Positions 1 to 6,513 of a stretch of 7,034 nt of DNA are shown here, in pieces. Origin of the DNA: Prevotella sp. UBA4341 (GTDB lineage Bacteria; Bacteroidota; Bacteroidia; Bacteroidales; Bacteroidaceae); assembly GCA_002393705.1 (NCBI GenBank), contig DGTH01000039.1, positions 1-7,034 of the forward strand, written 5' to 3'. Every line of letters begins with the position of its first letter. Within the stretch, counting starts at the first letter, position 1. A program made the translations under genes and the position numbers. The notes under the pieces were generated by a model, which saw only the letters and a list, made by a program, of their open reading frames with translations, searched no databases and had not been told where the DNA came from.

Positions 1-18
1 GTTTGGATTTTCTTTCTG

Positions 19-91
19 TCGGGATTACTGGACTCGAACCAGCGACCTCGCGCCCCCCAGACGTGTGCGCTACCAACTGCGCTAAATCCCG
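19..91 (-). tRNA. tRNA-Pro (anticodon GGG)
   Basis: The minus strand folds into a complete 73-nt cloverleaf. The acceptor stem is CGGGATT/AATCCCG with discriminator A at position 19. The D stem is GCGC/GCGC around AGTTGGTA. The anticodon loop is CTGGGGG, giving anticodon GGG followed by G37, as expected for a proline tRNA reading CCC/CCU. The variable loop is AGGTC, and the T arm is GCTGG-TTCGAGT-CCAGT. The C1-G72 pair and A73 also fit tRNA-Pro. CCA is not encoded, because the next bases are CAG. One oddity is that the anticodon stem (CACGT/GCGCG) has an A28-C42 mismatch and a T31-G39 wobble. The gene is divergent from aroA and has its own promoter-like site upstream. Confidence 0.95.
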
Positions 92-114
92 AACGTTTTT
101 GCTGTAAGCGGGTG

Positions 115-146
115 CAAAGGTACGACGTTTTTTCGAAACCTGCAAA
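115..146 (-). promoter_or_regulatory. Promoter of tRNA-Pro, Bacteroidetes -33/-7 type
   Basis: On the minus strand, TTTG (146-143) is followed by a 20-nt spacer and then TACCTTTG (122-115). This matches the known Bacteroidetes primary-sigma consensus (TTTG, 19-21 nt, TAnnTTTG) exactly. Transcription would start near 110, giving a tRNA 5' leader of roughly 18 nt. Confidence 0.8.
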
Positions 147-156
147 TTTTTCCGCT

Positions 157-173
157 ACTTTTTGGCAAAAAGT
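157..173. repeat. Short inverted repeat in divergent control region
   Basis: ACTTTTT and AAAAAGT form a perfect 7-bp inverted repeat around GGC. It lies between the two divergent promoter-like sites. It could be an operator or a weak hairpin, but it is AT-rich and may be chance. No function can be assigned. Confidence 0.3.
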
Positions 174-202
174 TTTATAATTAATGTTATTTATACATTT
201 TC

Positions 203-235
203 CTTGTCTGCTCTGAATAATATTTCGTACATTTG
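203..235 (+). promoter_or_regulatory. Candidate promoter of the aroA gene cluster
   Basis: TACATTTG at 228-235 matches the Bacteroidetes -7 element TAnnTTTG. A partial -33 element, CTTG at 203-206, lies 21 nt upstream. The predicted start is near 240, leaving an AT-rich leader of about 30 nt before the aroA ATG at 272. It is the best promoter-like site on the plus strand and could serve all four downstream genes. Confidence 0.65.
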
Positions 236-271
236 CGAGTTATTTATATAAAATAAGGTGTAAGACAAGCT

Positions 272-1528
272 ATGCAATATACGATAAAAGCTCCACAGGG
301 GCTGAACCAAAGCGTGAAACTGCCTGCCTCGAAAAGCATTTCTAACCGTGCGCTGGTGATACACGCGCTGGCCGGTGGAAAGCTCCAGCCCGAGAATCTG
401 AGCGACTGTGACGACACAAACGTCATGATACGTGCGCTGCGCGACATGCCCGACGTGATAGACATTGGCGCGGCTGGCACGGCCATGCGCTTCATGACGG
501 CCTACCTCAGCGTGATGGAGGGTCAGGAGCACGTGCTGACGGGGTCTGAGCGCATGAAGCACAGACCCATAGAGCTGCTGGTAGGTGCGCTACGCTCGCT
601 GGGAGCCGACATCAGCTACCTGGGCGAACCGGGCTTTCCACCGTTGCGCATCAAGGGCAGCAGGCTGAGCGGCGAGTTGCTGGAAATACCGGGCAACGTG
701 AGTTCGCAGTACATATCGGCCCTGCTGATGATTGGCCCGACATTGAAGGAAGGCCTGAGGCTCCGGCTGACGGGCGACATCATATCGAGGCCCTACATAG
801 ACCTGACACTCTCGGTCATGCACCAATTTGGCGCCGTGGCGGAGTGGAGCGACTTTGACACCATTCAGGTAAAGCCCGTGGCCTACAAGGAGCGTGCGTA
901 CTACATTGAGAACGACTGGAGTGCGGCTTCCTACTGGTACGAAATGATGGCCCTCTCAGAGGGTGAGGACGACGAGATACGCCTGGAGGGACTGATGGAC
1001 GGTTCGCGCCAGGGCGACTCCAGCGTGCGCTACATCTTCAGCCTGCTGGGCGTGAAGAGCAGCTTCGGCACCAAGCAGCCGGGAACCCCCACCACGGTAA
1101 CGCTGAAGCGCAAGGGCAGCTGCGTGCCAAGGCTGGAGTACGACTTTGTCAACTCGCCCGACCTGGCCCAGACGTTCGTGGTGTGCTGTGCCGTGAAGAA
1201 CGTGCCCTTCCACTTTCGTGGCCTCTCGACGCTGAAAATCAAGGAGACCGACCGCATAGCAGCACTGAAGACCGAGATGCGCAAACTAGGCTACGTGCTC
1301 AGCGATGGTGACGGCACGGAGCTGATATGGAGCGGTGAACGCTGCGAGCCGCAGTTAGAGAGCGGCATCGATACGTACGAAGACCACCGCATGGCGCTGT
1401 CGTTTGCCCCTGCCGCCCTGCGCATAAAGGGGCTGAAAATCAATCATCCGCAAGTCGTGAGCAAGTCGTACCCCAAATTCTGGGACGACCTGAAGGCTGC
1501 AGGATTTTGCATAATGCAAGATTCATAA
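272..1528 (+). CDS. aroA: 3-phosphoshikimate 1-carboxyvinyltransferase (EPSP synthase)
   Basis: This cytoplasmic enzyme transfers the enolpyruvyl group of PEP to shikimate-3-phosphate, the sixth step of the shikimate pathway to chorismate. The 418 residues are close to the usual EPSP synthase length. Visible family motifs are LPASKSISNRAL (18-29; Lys21, Ser22 and Arg26 bind substrate), GAAGTAMRF (66-74, the PEP-site loop), GNVSSQYISALL (141-152), a PDLAQ segment with Asp297 at the catalytic Asp position, KIKETDR (322-328, Glu325 and Arg328), and EDHRMA (370-375, Arg373). GAAGTA has Ala where E. coli has Asn94, which I recall as usual for Bacteroidetes enzymes. The ATG at 272 is chosen because homology begins almost at once and a promoter-like site lies just upstream; there is no strong Shine-Dalgarno site. 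The last six or so residues (CIMQDS) seem to extend past the usual end and run into AT-rich repeat-like DNA. It is the first gene of the plus-strand cluster. Confidence 0.96.
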   Translation: MQYTIKAPQGLNQSVKLPASKSISNRALVIHALAGGKLQPENLSDCDDTNVMIRALRDMPDVIDIGAAGTAMRFMTAYLSVMEGQEHVLTGSERMKHRPIELLVGALRSLGADISYLGEPGFPPLRIKGSRLSGELLEIPGNVSSQYISALLMIGPTLKEGLRLRLTGDIISRPYIDLTLSVMHQFGAVAEWSDFDTIQVKPVAYKERAYYIENDWSAASYWYEMMALSEGEDDEIRLEGLMDGSRQGDSSVRYIFSLLGVKSSFGTKQPGTPTTVTLKRKGSCVPRLEYDFVNSPDLAQTFVVCCAVKNVPFHFRGLSTLKIKETDRIAALKTEMRKLGYVLSDGDGTELIWSGERCEPQLESGIDTYEDHRMALSFAPAALRIKGLKINHPQVVSKSYPKFWDDLKAAGFCIMQDS

Positions 1529-1531
1529 TGA

Positions 1532-1588
1532 ACAATTAAATCGAAAATCAGTAAATCGAAAATCGAAAATCAATAAATCGAAAATAAA
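1532..1588 (+). repeat. AAATC(GA) tandem tract before the TPR gene
   Basis: The core AAATC/AAAT recurs at 1538, 1545, 1553, 1560, 1567, 1575 and 1582, giving spacings of 7, 8, 7, 7, 8 and 7. The tract fills nearly the whole gap between aroA and the next gene and ends in an A-run just before the ATG at 1594. Bases 1532-1563 match 4812-4843 with a single mismatch. It may act as an unstructured A-rich translation leader (inference). Confidence 0.85.
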
Positions 1589-1593
1589 AAAAC

Positions 1594-1746
1594 ATGTCTT
1601 TCGTCCTGATTATCATAGGTTCCATCGTCCTTTTAGGCGTGATAGCCGCCCTGCTGTCGTGGGGTGACAAGGACGAACCCGTGGTTCAGCGCGAGGGCGA
1701 CTGTGCCTCGTGTACCAGCCGTTCAGAGTGTAAGCTGGTGGAATTG
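1594..1746 (+). other. Small Cys-rich single-helix membrane module (likely former separate gene)
   Basis: Residues 1-51 look like the start of a stand-alone small membrane protein. There is one helix, from MSFVLIIIGS to about residue 22, then an acidic stretch (DKDEP) and the cluster C37-x2-C40-x5-C46. Such proteins usually stop or continue into their own C-terminal part, but here the frame runs straight into purine-rich heptamer repeats. Alternatives are a relative of the FeoB-associated Cys-rich family or a Bacteroidales-specific small protein. The cluster could bind a metal or be redox-active, but this is not shown. Confidence 0.5.
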
Positions 1747-4700
1747 AAGGAGGAAGGACAAAAGAGGAAGGAGAATGCTTCCGAGGAAGGACGAAGGAGG
1801 AAGGAGGAAGGAGAATTGTGCGAGGTACGAGGAGCGAGGAGCGAGGTGCGAGGCGTACCTGTATTGCTGCTGCTTGTTGTGTCGGGTCTGTTGTTGCTGA
1901 CCGCCTGCGCCAGCAAGCAGAACACGGCGAAGTCGCGGTTCTTCCACGCCTTCCATGCCCGTTACAACATCTACTTCAACGGTTCGCAGGCCTTCATAGA
2001 CGGCAGTTTGGAGCAGGAGAACGGCCACCACGACAACTACACGGAGCTGCTGCCACTATACCCCGTAGCCAACAAGAACACCAGAAGCATCGGCTCAGGC
2101 CAGTTTGACCGGGCCATCGAGAAAGCCGAGAAAGCCATTCGTCGCCACAGCATCAAGCGCAAGCCGGAGTGGAAGAAGAGCCGCCGGAAGACGGCCAAGG
2201 ACATTGAGTGGCTGAACCGCCGCGAGTATAACCCCTTCATCTGGAAGTGCTGGCTGCTGCTGGGCAAGTCGCAATTTCAGAAGGGCGAGTTCGAAGAGGC
2301 TGCGGCCACGTTTGCCTACATGAGCCGACTCTACCAGACACGCCCGCACATCAACGGCATAGCGCGTGCCTGGCTCACCAAGAGCTACACGGAGCTGGGC
2401 TGGCTCTACGAGGCGGAAGACGTCATTCGCAACATGAAGCGCGACTCCATGGACTTTCGTGCCGTGAAGGACTGGGACTACGCCCACGCCAACTACTACA
2501 TACGCTCCGGACAGTTGGAGGAGGCCGTCGGCTACCTCAGAAAAGTCATCAAGCACGAGCGCCGCCGCAAGCAACGCGCCCGCGAGTGGTTCCTCATGGG
2601 ACAGCTGCAGGCACAGCTTGGCCATAAGACCGAAGCCTACGAGGCCTTCCGCAAGGTGTCGCGCATGAACCCGCCCTACGAGCTCGACTTTAACGCCCGC
2701 ATAGCCCAGACGGAGGTCATGGCGCAGGGGCAGGCGGGGAAGATGATTAGCCGCCTCAGACGCATGGCCGCCTCAGACAACAACAAGGACTACCTGGACC
2801 AGGTATATTACGCCATTGGCAACATCTACCTGACTGAACACGACACGCTGAAGGCCGTCGATGCCTACGAAACCGGCAACAAGAAGGCGACGCGAAGCGG
2901 CATAGAGAAGGGCGTACTGCTCCTGAAGCTGGGCGACCTATACTGGCAGCTGGAGCGCTACAGCGACGCGCGCCGCTGCTACGGCGAGGCCATTGGCCTG
3001 CTGGACCGCGAGCGTCCTGACTACGAACAGCTGTCGAAACGCTCCAAGATCCTGGACGAACTGGTGCCCCATACGGATGCCGTCCACCTGCAAGACTCGC
3101 TACAGGAGCTGGCCCGCATGCCAGAGGCTGAGCGGCTGGCAGCGATAGACCGCGTCATTGAAGCCCTGAAGCAGAAGGAGAAGGAGGAACGGCTGGCACG
3201 CGAAGAGGCCGAGGCCGAACAGGCACTGCGCGACCAAGGCGCGACCGACGACGACCCCCGCTCTACCACGCCCACCACGCCGACCGTCAATCAGTCCAGC
3301 GGACTCTGGTACTTCTACAACCCGCAGGCCGTCAACCAAGGCAAGCTGAGCTTCGAACGCCAATGGGGTAAGCGTGAGAACGTTGATAACTGGCAACGCA
3401 ACAACCGCACCGTGGTAGCCCTGGAGCAACCTGCTGACGGCGACGGCGCAGAGCTGCCTACTGACAGCCTGGGCAACGTCATAGAGCCTGTATCCGACGA
3501 CGGCGACGAGCCTACAGAGCCTGCCGACTCGACAGCCCTGGATCCCCACAACCGCGAGTACTACTTGGCTCAGATACCCTTCACCGAAGAGCAACTGGCA
3601 GCCAGCAACGCCCTGCTGAGCGACGGACTCATGAACGGCGGCGTCGTCTTCAAGGACAAGCTGGACAACCTGCGCAAGGGCGAACAATACCTGACACGGC
3701 TGACGCGCGACTACCCCGACTACCAGCGTAACGACGAGGCACTCTATCACCTCTTCCTGCTCTACTCACGTCAGGGACGCACCACCATGGCTGCCGACTG
3801 CCTCAACCGGCTGAAACGCGACTATCCCGAGAGCCAGTGGACCATTCTGCTGAGCGACCCTTACTTCGTGGAGAACGCCCGCTTTGGGGTACACATAGAA
3901 GACTCGCTCTATGCCGCCACCTACGATGCCTTCCAGGCCGACCGCATGGGCGAGGTCATGACCAACGCCCGGCTCTCGAAGGAGCGCTTCCCCTTAGGAG
4001 CCCACAGGCCGAAGTTCCTCTTCGTCGAAGGCCTGACACTGCTAAATGCCGGCCAGGCCGACAGCTGTCTGGTGCGCATGAAGGAGGTCGTCGAGAAGTA
4101 CCCGGAGAGCGAGGTCAGCTCCATAGCGGGCATGATTGTGCGCGGCGTGCAGGAAGGCCGCCACCTGCATGGTGGCCACTTCGACATGGCCGACGTCTGG
4201 AGCCGCCGCGATGCCGTCATGAACCAGCGTGACTCCACGGGAGTCGATACGCTGAGCATAGAGCGTAACACGCGCTTCAACTTCGTACTGGCCTACCGTC
4301 CTGACTCCATCAACGGCAACCAGCTGCTCTACGAGCTGGCCCGCTACAACTTCACCAACTACCTGGTGCGCAACTTCGAGATAGAGGTAGAGCACGGCGA
4401 CGGCATCAGCCGCCTGCTCATAAGGGGCTTCATGAGCTACGACGAGGTATGGCAGTACGTACACATGCTCTACGCAGACCCCTCGATGAAGGAGCGCCTC
4501 AAGGGCTGCCGCCACCTTCTCATTAGCGACGAGAACCTCCAGAAGCTGGGCATCAGCTTCAGCTACAACGACTACGACGAGTTCTACGAACGCGAACTGG
4601 CTCCCCTCGACATCAGCGAAGACGAGCTGCTGGGCGACCCCGAAACCATCATCGAGGAACCCGAAGAGGACGACACTCCCGAGCAGCCCGCCACGAACGG

Positions 4701-4782
4701 CGACTTCGACGACATCTTCGGGCCTGCGGGTCCTGGCGGTAACAGCGGCGACATAGAATTTGACGAAGACTTCTACCGCTAA
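1594..4782 (+). CDS. PorW/SprE-like TPR lipoprotein with fused N-terminal Cys-rich membrane module
   Basis: The 1062-residue frame has four parts. Residues 2-22 are a hydrophobic helix followed by a Cys cluster, C37-x2-C40-x5-C46. Residues 47-86 are a Lys/Arg/Glu-rich linker encoded by heptamer repeats. Residues 86-105 are a lipoprotein signal peptide (R86, hydrophobic core, lipobox LTA-C105). From about 115 on it is a PorW/SprE-type body: TPR-like helical repeats at about 215-470 and 690-850, a charged coiled coil at about 505-548, the motif GLWYFYNP (570-577) with WGKRENVDNW (591-600) that is typical of this family, and an acidic tail (1007-1062). PorW/SprE are TPR lipoproteins needed for type IX secretion in P. 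gingivalis and F. johnsoniae; homologues also occur in Bacteroidales without a full system. The family normally begins at the lipoprotein signal, so residues 1-85 are extra. The N-terminus resembles small single-helix Cys-containing proteins of Bacteroidales. No stop separates the parts, so either one long product is made or a downstream start is also used. porX follows 69 bp later. Family call fairly sure; start and product size unsure. Confidence 0.85.
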   Translation: MSFVLIIIGSIVLLGVIAALLSWGDKDEPVVQREGDCASCTSRSECKLVELKEEGQKRKENASEEGRRRKEEGELCEVRGARSEVRGVPVLLLLVVSGLLLLTACASKQNTAKSRFFHAFHARYNIYFNGSQAFIDGSLEQENGHHDNYTELLPLYPVANKNTRSIGSGQFDRAIEKAEKAIRRHSIKRKPEWKKSRRKTAKDIEWLNRREYNPFIWKCWLLLGKSQFQKGEFEEAAATFAYMSRLYQTRPHINGIARAWLTKSYTELGWLYEAEDVIRNMKRDSMDFRAVKDWDYAHANYYIRSGQLEEAVGYLRKVIKHERRRKQRAREWFLMGQLQAQLGHKTEAYEAFRKVSRMNPPYELDFNARIAQTEVMAQGQAGKMISRLRRMAASDNNKDYLDQVYYAIGNIYLTEHDTLKAVDAYETGNKKATRSGIEKGVLLLKLGDLYWQLERYSDARRCYGEAIGLLDRERPDYEQLSKRSKILDELVPHTDAVHLQDSLQELARMPEAERLAAIDRVIEALKQKEKEERLAREEAEAEQALRDQGATDDDPRSTTPTTPTVNQSSGLWYFYNPQAVNQGKLSFERQWGKRENVDNWQRNNRTVVALEQPADGDGAELPTDSLGNVIEPVSDDGDEPTEPADSTALDPHNREYYLAQIPFTEEQLAASNALLSDGLMNGGVVFKDKLDNLRKGEQYLTRLTRDYPDYQRNDEALYHLFLLYSRQGRTTMAADCLNRLKRDYPESQWTILLSDPYFVENARFGVHIEDSLYAATYDAFQADRMGEVMTNARLSKERFPLGAHRPKFLFVEGLTLLNAGQADSCLVRMKEVVEKYPESEVSSIAGMIVRGVQEGRHLHGGHFDMADVWSRRDAVMNQRDSTGVDTLSIERNTRFNFVLAYRPDSINGNQLLYELARYNFTNYLVRNFEIEVEHGDGISRLLIRGFMSYDEVWQYVHMLYADPSMKERLKGCRHLLISDENLQKLGISFSYNDYDEFYERELAPLDISEDELLGDPETIIEEPEEDDTPEQPATNGDFDDIFGPAGPGGNSGDIEFDEDFYR
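1746..1853 (+). repeat. Two heptamer repeat arrays inside the TPR gene
   Basis: GAAGGA(G/C)-type heptamers occur at 1746-1773 (four units, one degenerate) and 1786-1813 (four units). Five NNCGAGG heptamers follow at 1819-1853 (TGCGAGG, TACGAGG, AGCGAGG, AGCGAGG, TGCGAGG). All are purine-rich on the coding strand and in frame, encoding a K/R/E/G-rich linker. The tract ends a few codons before the hydrophobic core of the lipoprotein signal. One unit gained or lost would shift the reading frame. Confidence 0.9.
1846..1908 (+). other. Alternative GTG start and lipoprotein signal peptide
   Basis: GTG at 1846-1848 would give a textbook lipoprotein signal: M-R-G-V-P, a Leu/Val-rich core, then the lipobox L-T-A-C with Cys at 1906-1908. 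A product starting here would be 978 residues, and about 958 after signal peptidase II cleavage, beginning at the lipidated Cys. This is probably the ancestral start region of the PorW-like gene. Whether ribosomes start here cannot be told from sequence; GTG and the lack of a clear Shine-Dalgarno site weaken the case. Confidence 0.5.
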
Positions 4783-4811
4783 GACGATGCATCATGGGCT
4801 AAGGTCAATGC

Positions 4812-4848
4812 ACAATAAAATCGAAAATCAGTAAATCGAAAATAGAAA
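4812..4848 (+). repeat. AAATC(GA) tandem tract before porX
   Basis: The core AAATC/AAAT recurs at 4818, 4825, 4833 and 4840 (spacings 7, 8 and 7). Bases 4818-4843 are identical to 1538-1563, and the match extends to 32 bp with one mismatch (4812-4843 against 1532-1563). As in the other copy, it ends in an A-rich run directly before a start codon (ATG at 4852). Confidence 0.85.
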
Positions 4849-4851
4849 AAG

Positions 4852-6435
4852 ATGACAAACGGACTTCTGCTGTGGGCTGACGACGAAATGGAACTGCTGC
4901 GTCCCCACCTGCTCTTCCTCGAGAAGAAAGGCTACGAGGTCGTCACCGTGACCAACGGCCCCGACGCCATAGAACAATGTCAGCAGCACAACTTCGACCT
5001 GGTGCTGCTCGACGAGATGATGCCCGGCCTCTCCGGCCTCGACACGCTGCAGCGCATCAAGGAGGTAGCCCCTTCAGTGCCCGTGGTCATGGTGACCAAG
5101 AGCGAAGAGGAAGACATCATGAACCAAGCCATAGGCCGCAAGATAGCCGACTACCTCATCAAGCCCGTCAACCCCAACCAGATACTGCTGACGCTGAAAA
5201 AGAACATCCACCGCAAGGAGCTCGTGACCGAAGAGACGCAGAGCGGCTACCAGCAGCAGTTTCAGCAGATAGCCATGCAAATCATGGACTGCCGCACGTG
5301 GCAGGACTGGACCGAGGTCTATCGCCGGCTGGTCCACTGGGAGCTGGAGCTCAGCGCCACCTCCTCGGCCATGACCGAGATGCTGCAGATGCAAAAGGAG
5401 GAGGCCAACCTGGGTTTTGCCAAGTACGTCAAGAAGAACTATATTTCCTGGATAGAGGAAAGAGGGGAGAGGAGAGAGGAAAGAGGAGAGAGGAAAGAGG
5501 AAAGGCCCCTTTTATCACCCGACCTCTTCAAGACCCAGGTCTTTCCGCGCCTCTCGGCAGGCGAAAAAGTCTTCATGATTGTGTTCGACAACTTCCGCTA
5601 CGACCAATGGAAGACGCTGGAGCGCGAGCTGGGCGACCTCTTCGACATTGACGAACAGCTCTACTGCAGCATTCTGCCCACAGCCACCCAGTACGCGCGC
5701 AACGCCATCTTCTCGGGTCTCATGCCCGACCAGATAACCCGCATGTTTCCCGACCTTTGGGTCGATGAAGACGAGGAGGAAGGCAAGAACCTCAACGAGT
5801 CGCCGCTCATTCAGACCCAGATAGACCGCTACCGCCGCCACGACACCTTCTCGTACCACAAAATCAATACCTCGCTCGAGGCAGAACGCTTCCTCGGACA
5901 GCTGAACACCCTCACCAGAAACGACCTGAACGTCGTCGTGTTCAACTTCATAGACATGCTCTCCCACGCCCGCACGGAGTCGAAGATGGTGCGCGAGCTG
6001 GCCAACAACGAGTCAGCCTATCGCAGCATCACGCTCTCCTGGTTCCGCCACTCCGTGGTGAGCGACCTCTTCAAGCAGCTCTCGCTGACCGACTACCGCA
6101 TCATCATTACCACCGACCACGGCTCCATACGCTGCACCAAACCCGTAAAGATTGTGGGCGACCGCAACACTAACACCAACCTGCGCTACAAGCTGGGCAA
6201 GAACCTCAGCTACGACGCCAAGGACCTCTTCGTCGTCAAGGACCCCAAACGCGTACAGCTGCCCTCGCCCAACCTCTCCACGAGCTACGTCTTCGCCACG
6301 GGCGACAGCTTCTTTGCCTACCCCAACAACTACAACTACTACGTCTCCTACTACAAGGACACCTTCCAGCACGGAGGCATATCGCTCGAGGAAATGGTCA
6401 TACCCCTCGTCACGATGAAGAGCAAAAAACGATGA
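4852..6435 (+). CDS. porX: PorX-type response regulator with PglZ (alkaline phosphatase-like) domain
   Basis: This is a cytoplasmic response regulator of 527 residues. Residues 4-120 form a receiver with the acidic pair D10/D11, phospho-acceptor D54 in LLDEMMPG, T82 and K104 (IKPVNP). Residues 125-200 are a helical middle part. The C-terminal PglZ domain (about 238-520) keeps the metal and catalytic signatures: VFDNFRYDQW (D246), LPTATQYARNAIFSG (nucleophile Thr277 or Thr279), FNFIDMLSHAR (D368, H372), TTDHGS (D422, H423) and QHGGISLEE (H507). In P. gingivalis, PorX works with the kinase PorY and sigma factor SigP to control type IX secretion genes, and its PglZ domain is reported as a zinc phosphodiesterase acting on oligonucleotides. 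All key residues appear present, so it should be active. There is no DNA-binding domain and no kinase gene in this window. An odd heptapeptide repeat (about 202-218) sits in the linker before PglZ. The neighbours are a PorW-like gene and tsaE. Confidence 0.94.
   Translation: MTNGLLLWADDEMELLRPHLLFLEKKGYEVVTVTNGPDAIEQCQQHNFDLVLLDEMMPGLSGLDTLQRIKEVAPSVPVVMVTKSEEEDIMNQAIGRKIADYLIKPVNPNQILLTLKKNIHRKELVTEETQSGYQQQFQQIAMQIMDCRTWQDWTEVYRRLVHWELELSATSSAMTEMLQMQKEEANLGFAKYVKKNYISWIEERGERREERGERKEERPLLSPDLFKTQVFPRLSAGEKVFMIVFDNFRYDQWKTLERELGDLFDIDEQLYCSILPTATQYARNAIFSGLMPDQITRMFPDLWVDEDEEEGKNLNESPLIQTQIDRYRRHDTFSYHKINTSLEAERFLGQLNTLTRNDLNVVVFNFIDMLSHARTESKMVRELANNESAYRSITLSWFRHSVVSDLFKQLSLTDYRIIITTDHGSIRCTKPVKIVGDRNTNTNLRYKLGKNLSYDAKDLFVVKDPKRVQLPSPNLSTSYVFATGDSFFAYPNNYNYYVSYYKDTFQHGGISLEEMVIPLVTMKSKKR
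5451..5504 (+). repeat. Purine heptamer array in the porX linker
   Basis: Seven consecutive heptamers run from 5451: GATAGAG, GAAAGAG, GGGAGAG, GAGAGAG, GAAAGAG, GAGAGAG, GAAAGAG, then a partial GAAAG. Three units equal seven codons, so the protein shows a heptapeptide repeat, EERGERR/EERGERK/EER (202-218). The tract is pure A/G after the first three bases, unlike the balanced codons around it, which suggests later insertion or expansion. Losing or gaining one unit would cut PorX off before its catalytic domain. Confidence 0.92.
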
Positions 6436-6442
6436 TATTGTA

Positions 6443-6499
6443 CGATTGGACAATTGGACATATTGGACTATTGGACAATTGAACGATTGGACGATTGAA
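6443..6499 (+). repeat. ATTGGAC-type tandem tract after porX
   Basis: The core ATTG(G/A)A recurs seven times, at 6445, 6453, 6462, 6470, 6478, 6486 and 6494, with spacings of 8, 9, 8, 8, 8 and 8. It begins within 10 bp of the porX stop codon. No hairpin terminator is evident in it, so read-through into tsaE is likely. Confidence 0.88.
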
Positions 6500-6513
6500 C
6501 AACAGCATGCAAT

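Noticed and set aside
1532..1588. CRISPR-like array
   Set aside because: Units are only 7-8 bp with no unique spacers and no cas genes nearby. These are simple tandem repeats.
3160..3240. Another repeat tract within the TPR gene (KEKEERLAREEAEAEQA region)
   Set aside because: The DNA shows normal mixed codons and no 7-bp period. It is an ordinary charged coiled coil.
2095..3750. Long open frames on the minus strand (for example 2095-2625 and 3100-3750)
   Set aside because: They lie wholly within the TPR gene, have skewed, low-complexity composition rich in Val, Ala and Leu, and show no family motifs. They are shadows of GC-rich coding DNA.
1594..6435. Mobile element or recently acquired island
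   Set aside because: No transposase, integrase, terminal inverted repeats or composition shift; all genes are typical core Bacteroidales genes.
6440..6450. Internal promoter for tsaE (TACGATTG, near the TAnnTTTG consensus)
   Set aside because: It matches only imperfectly, is part of the tandem repeat, and lacks a TTTG at the right distance upstream.
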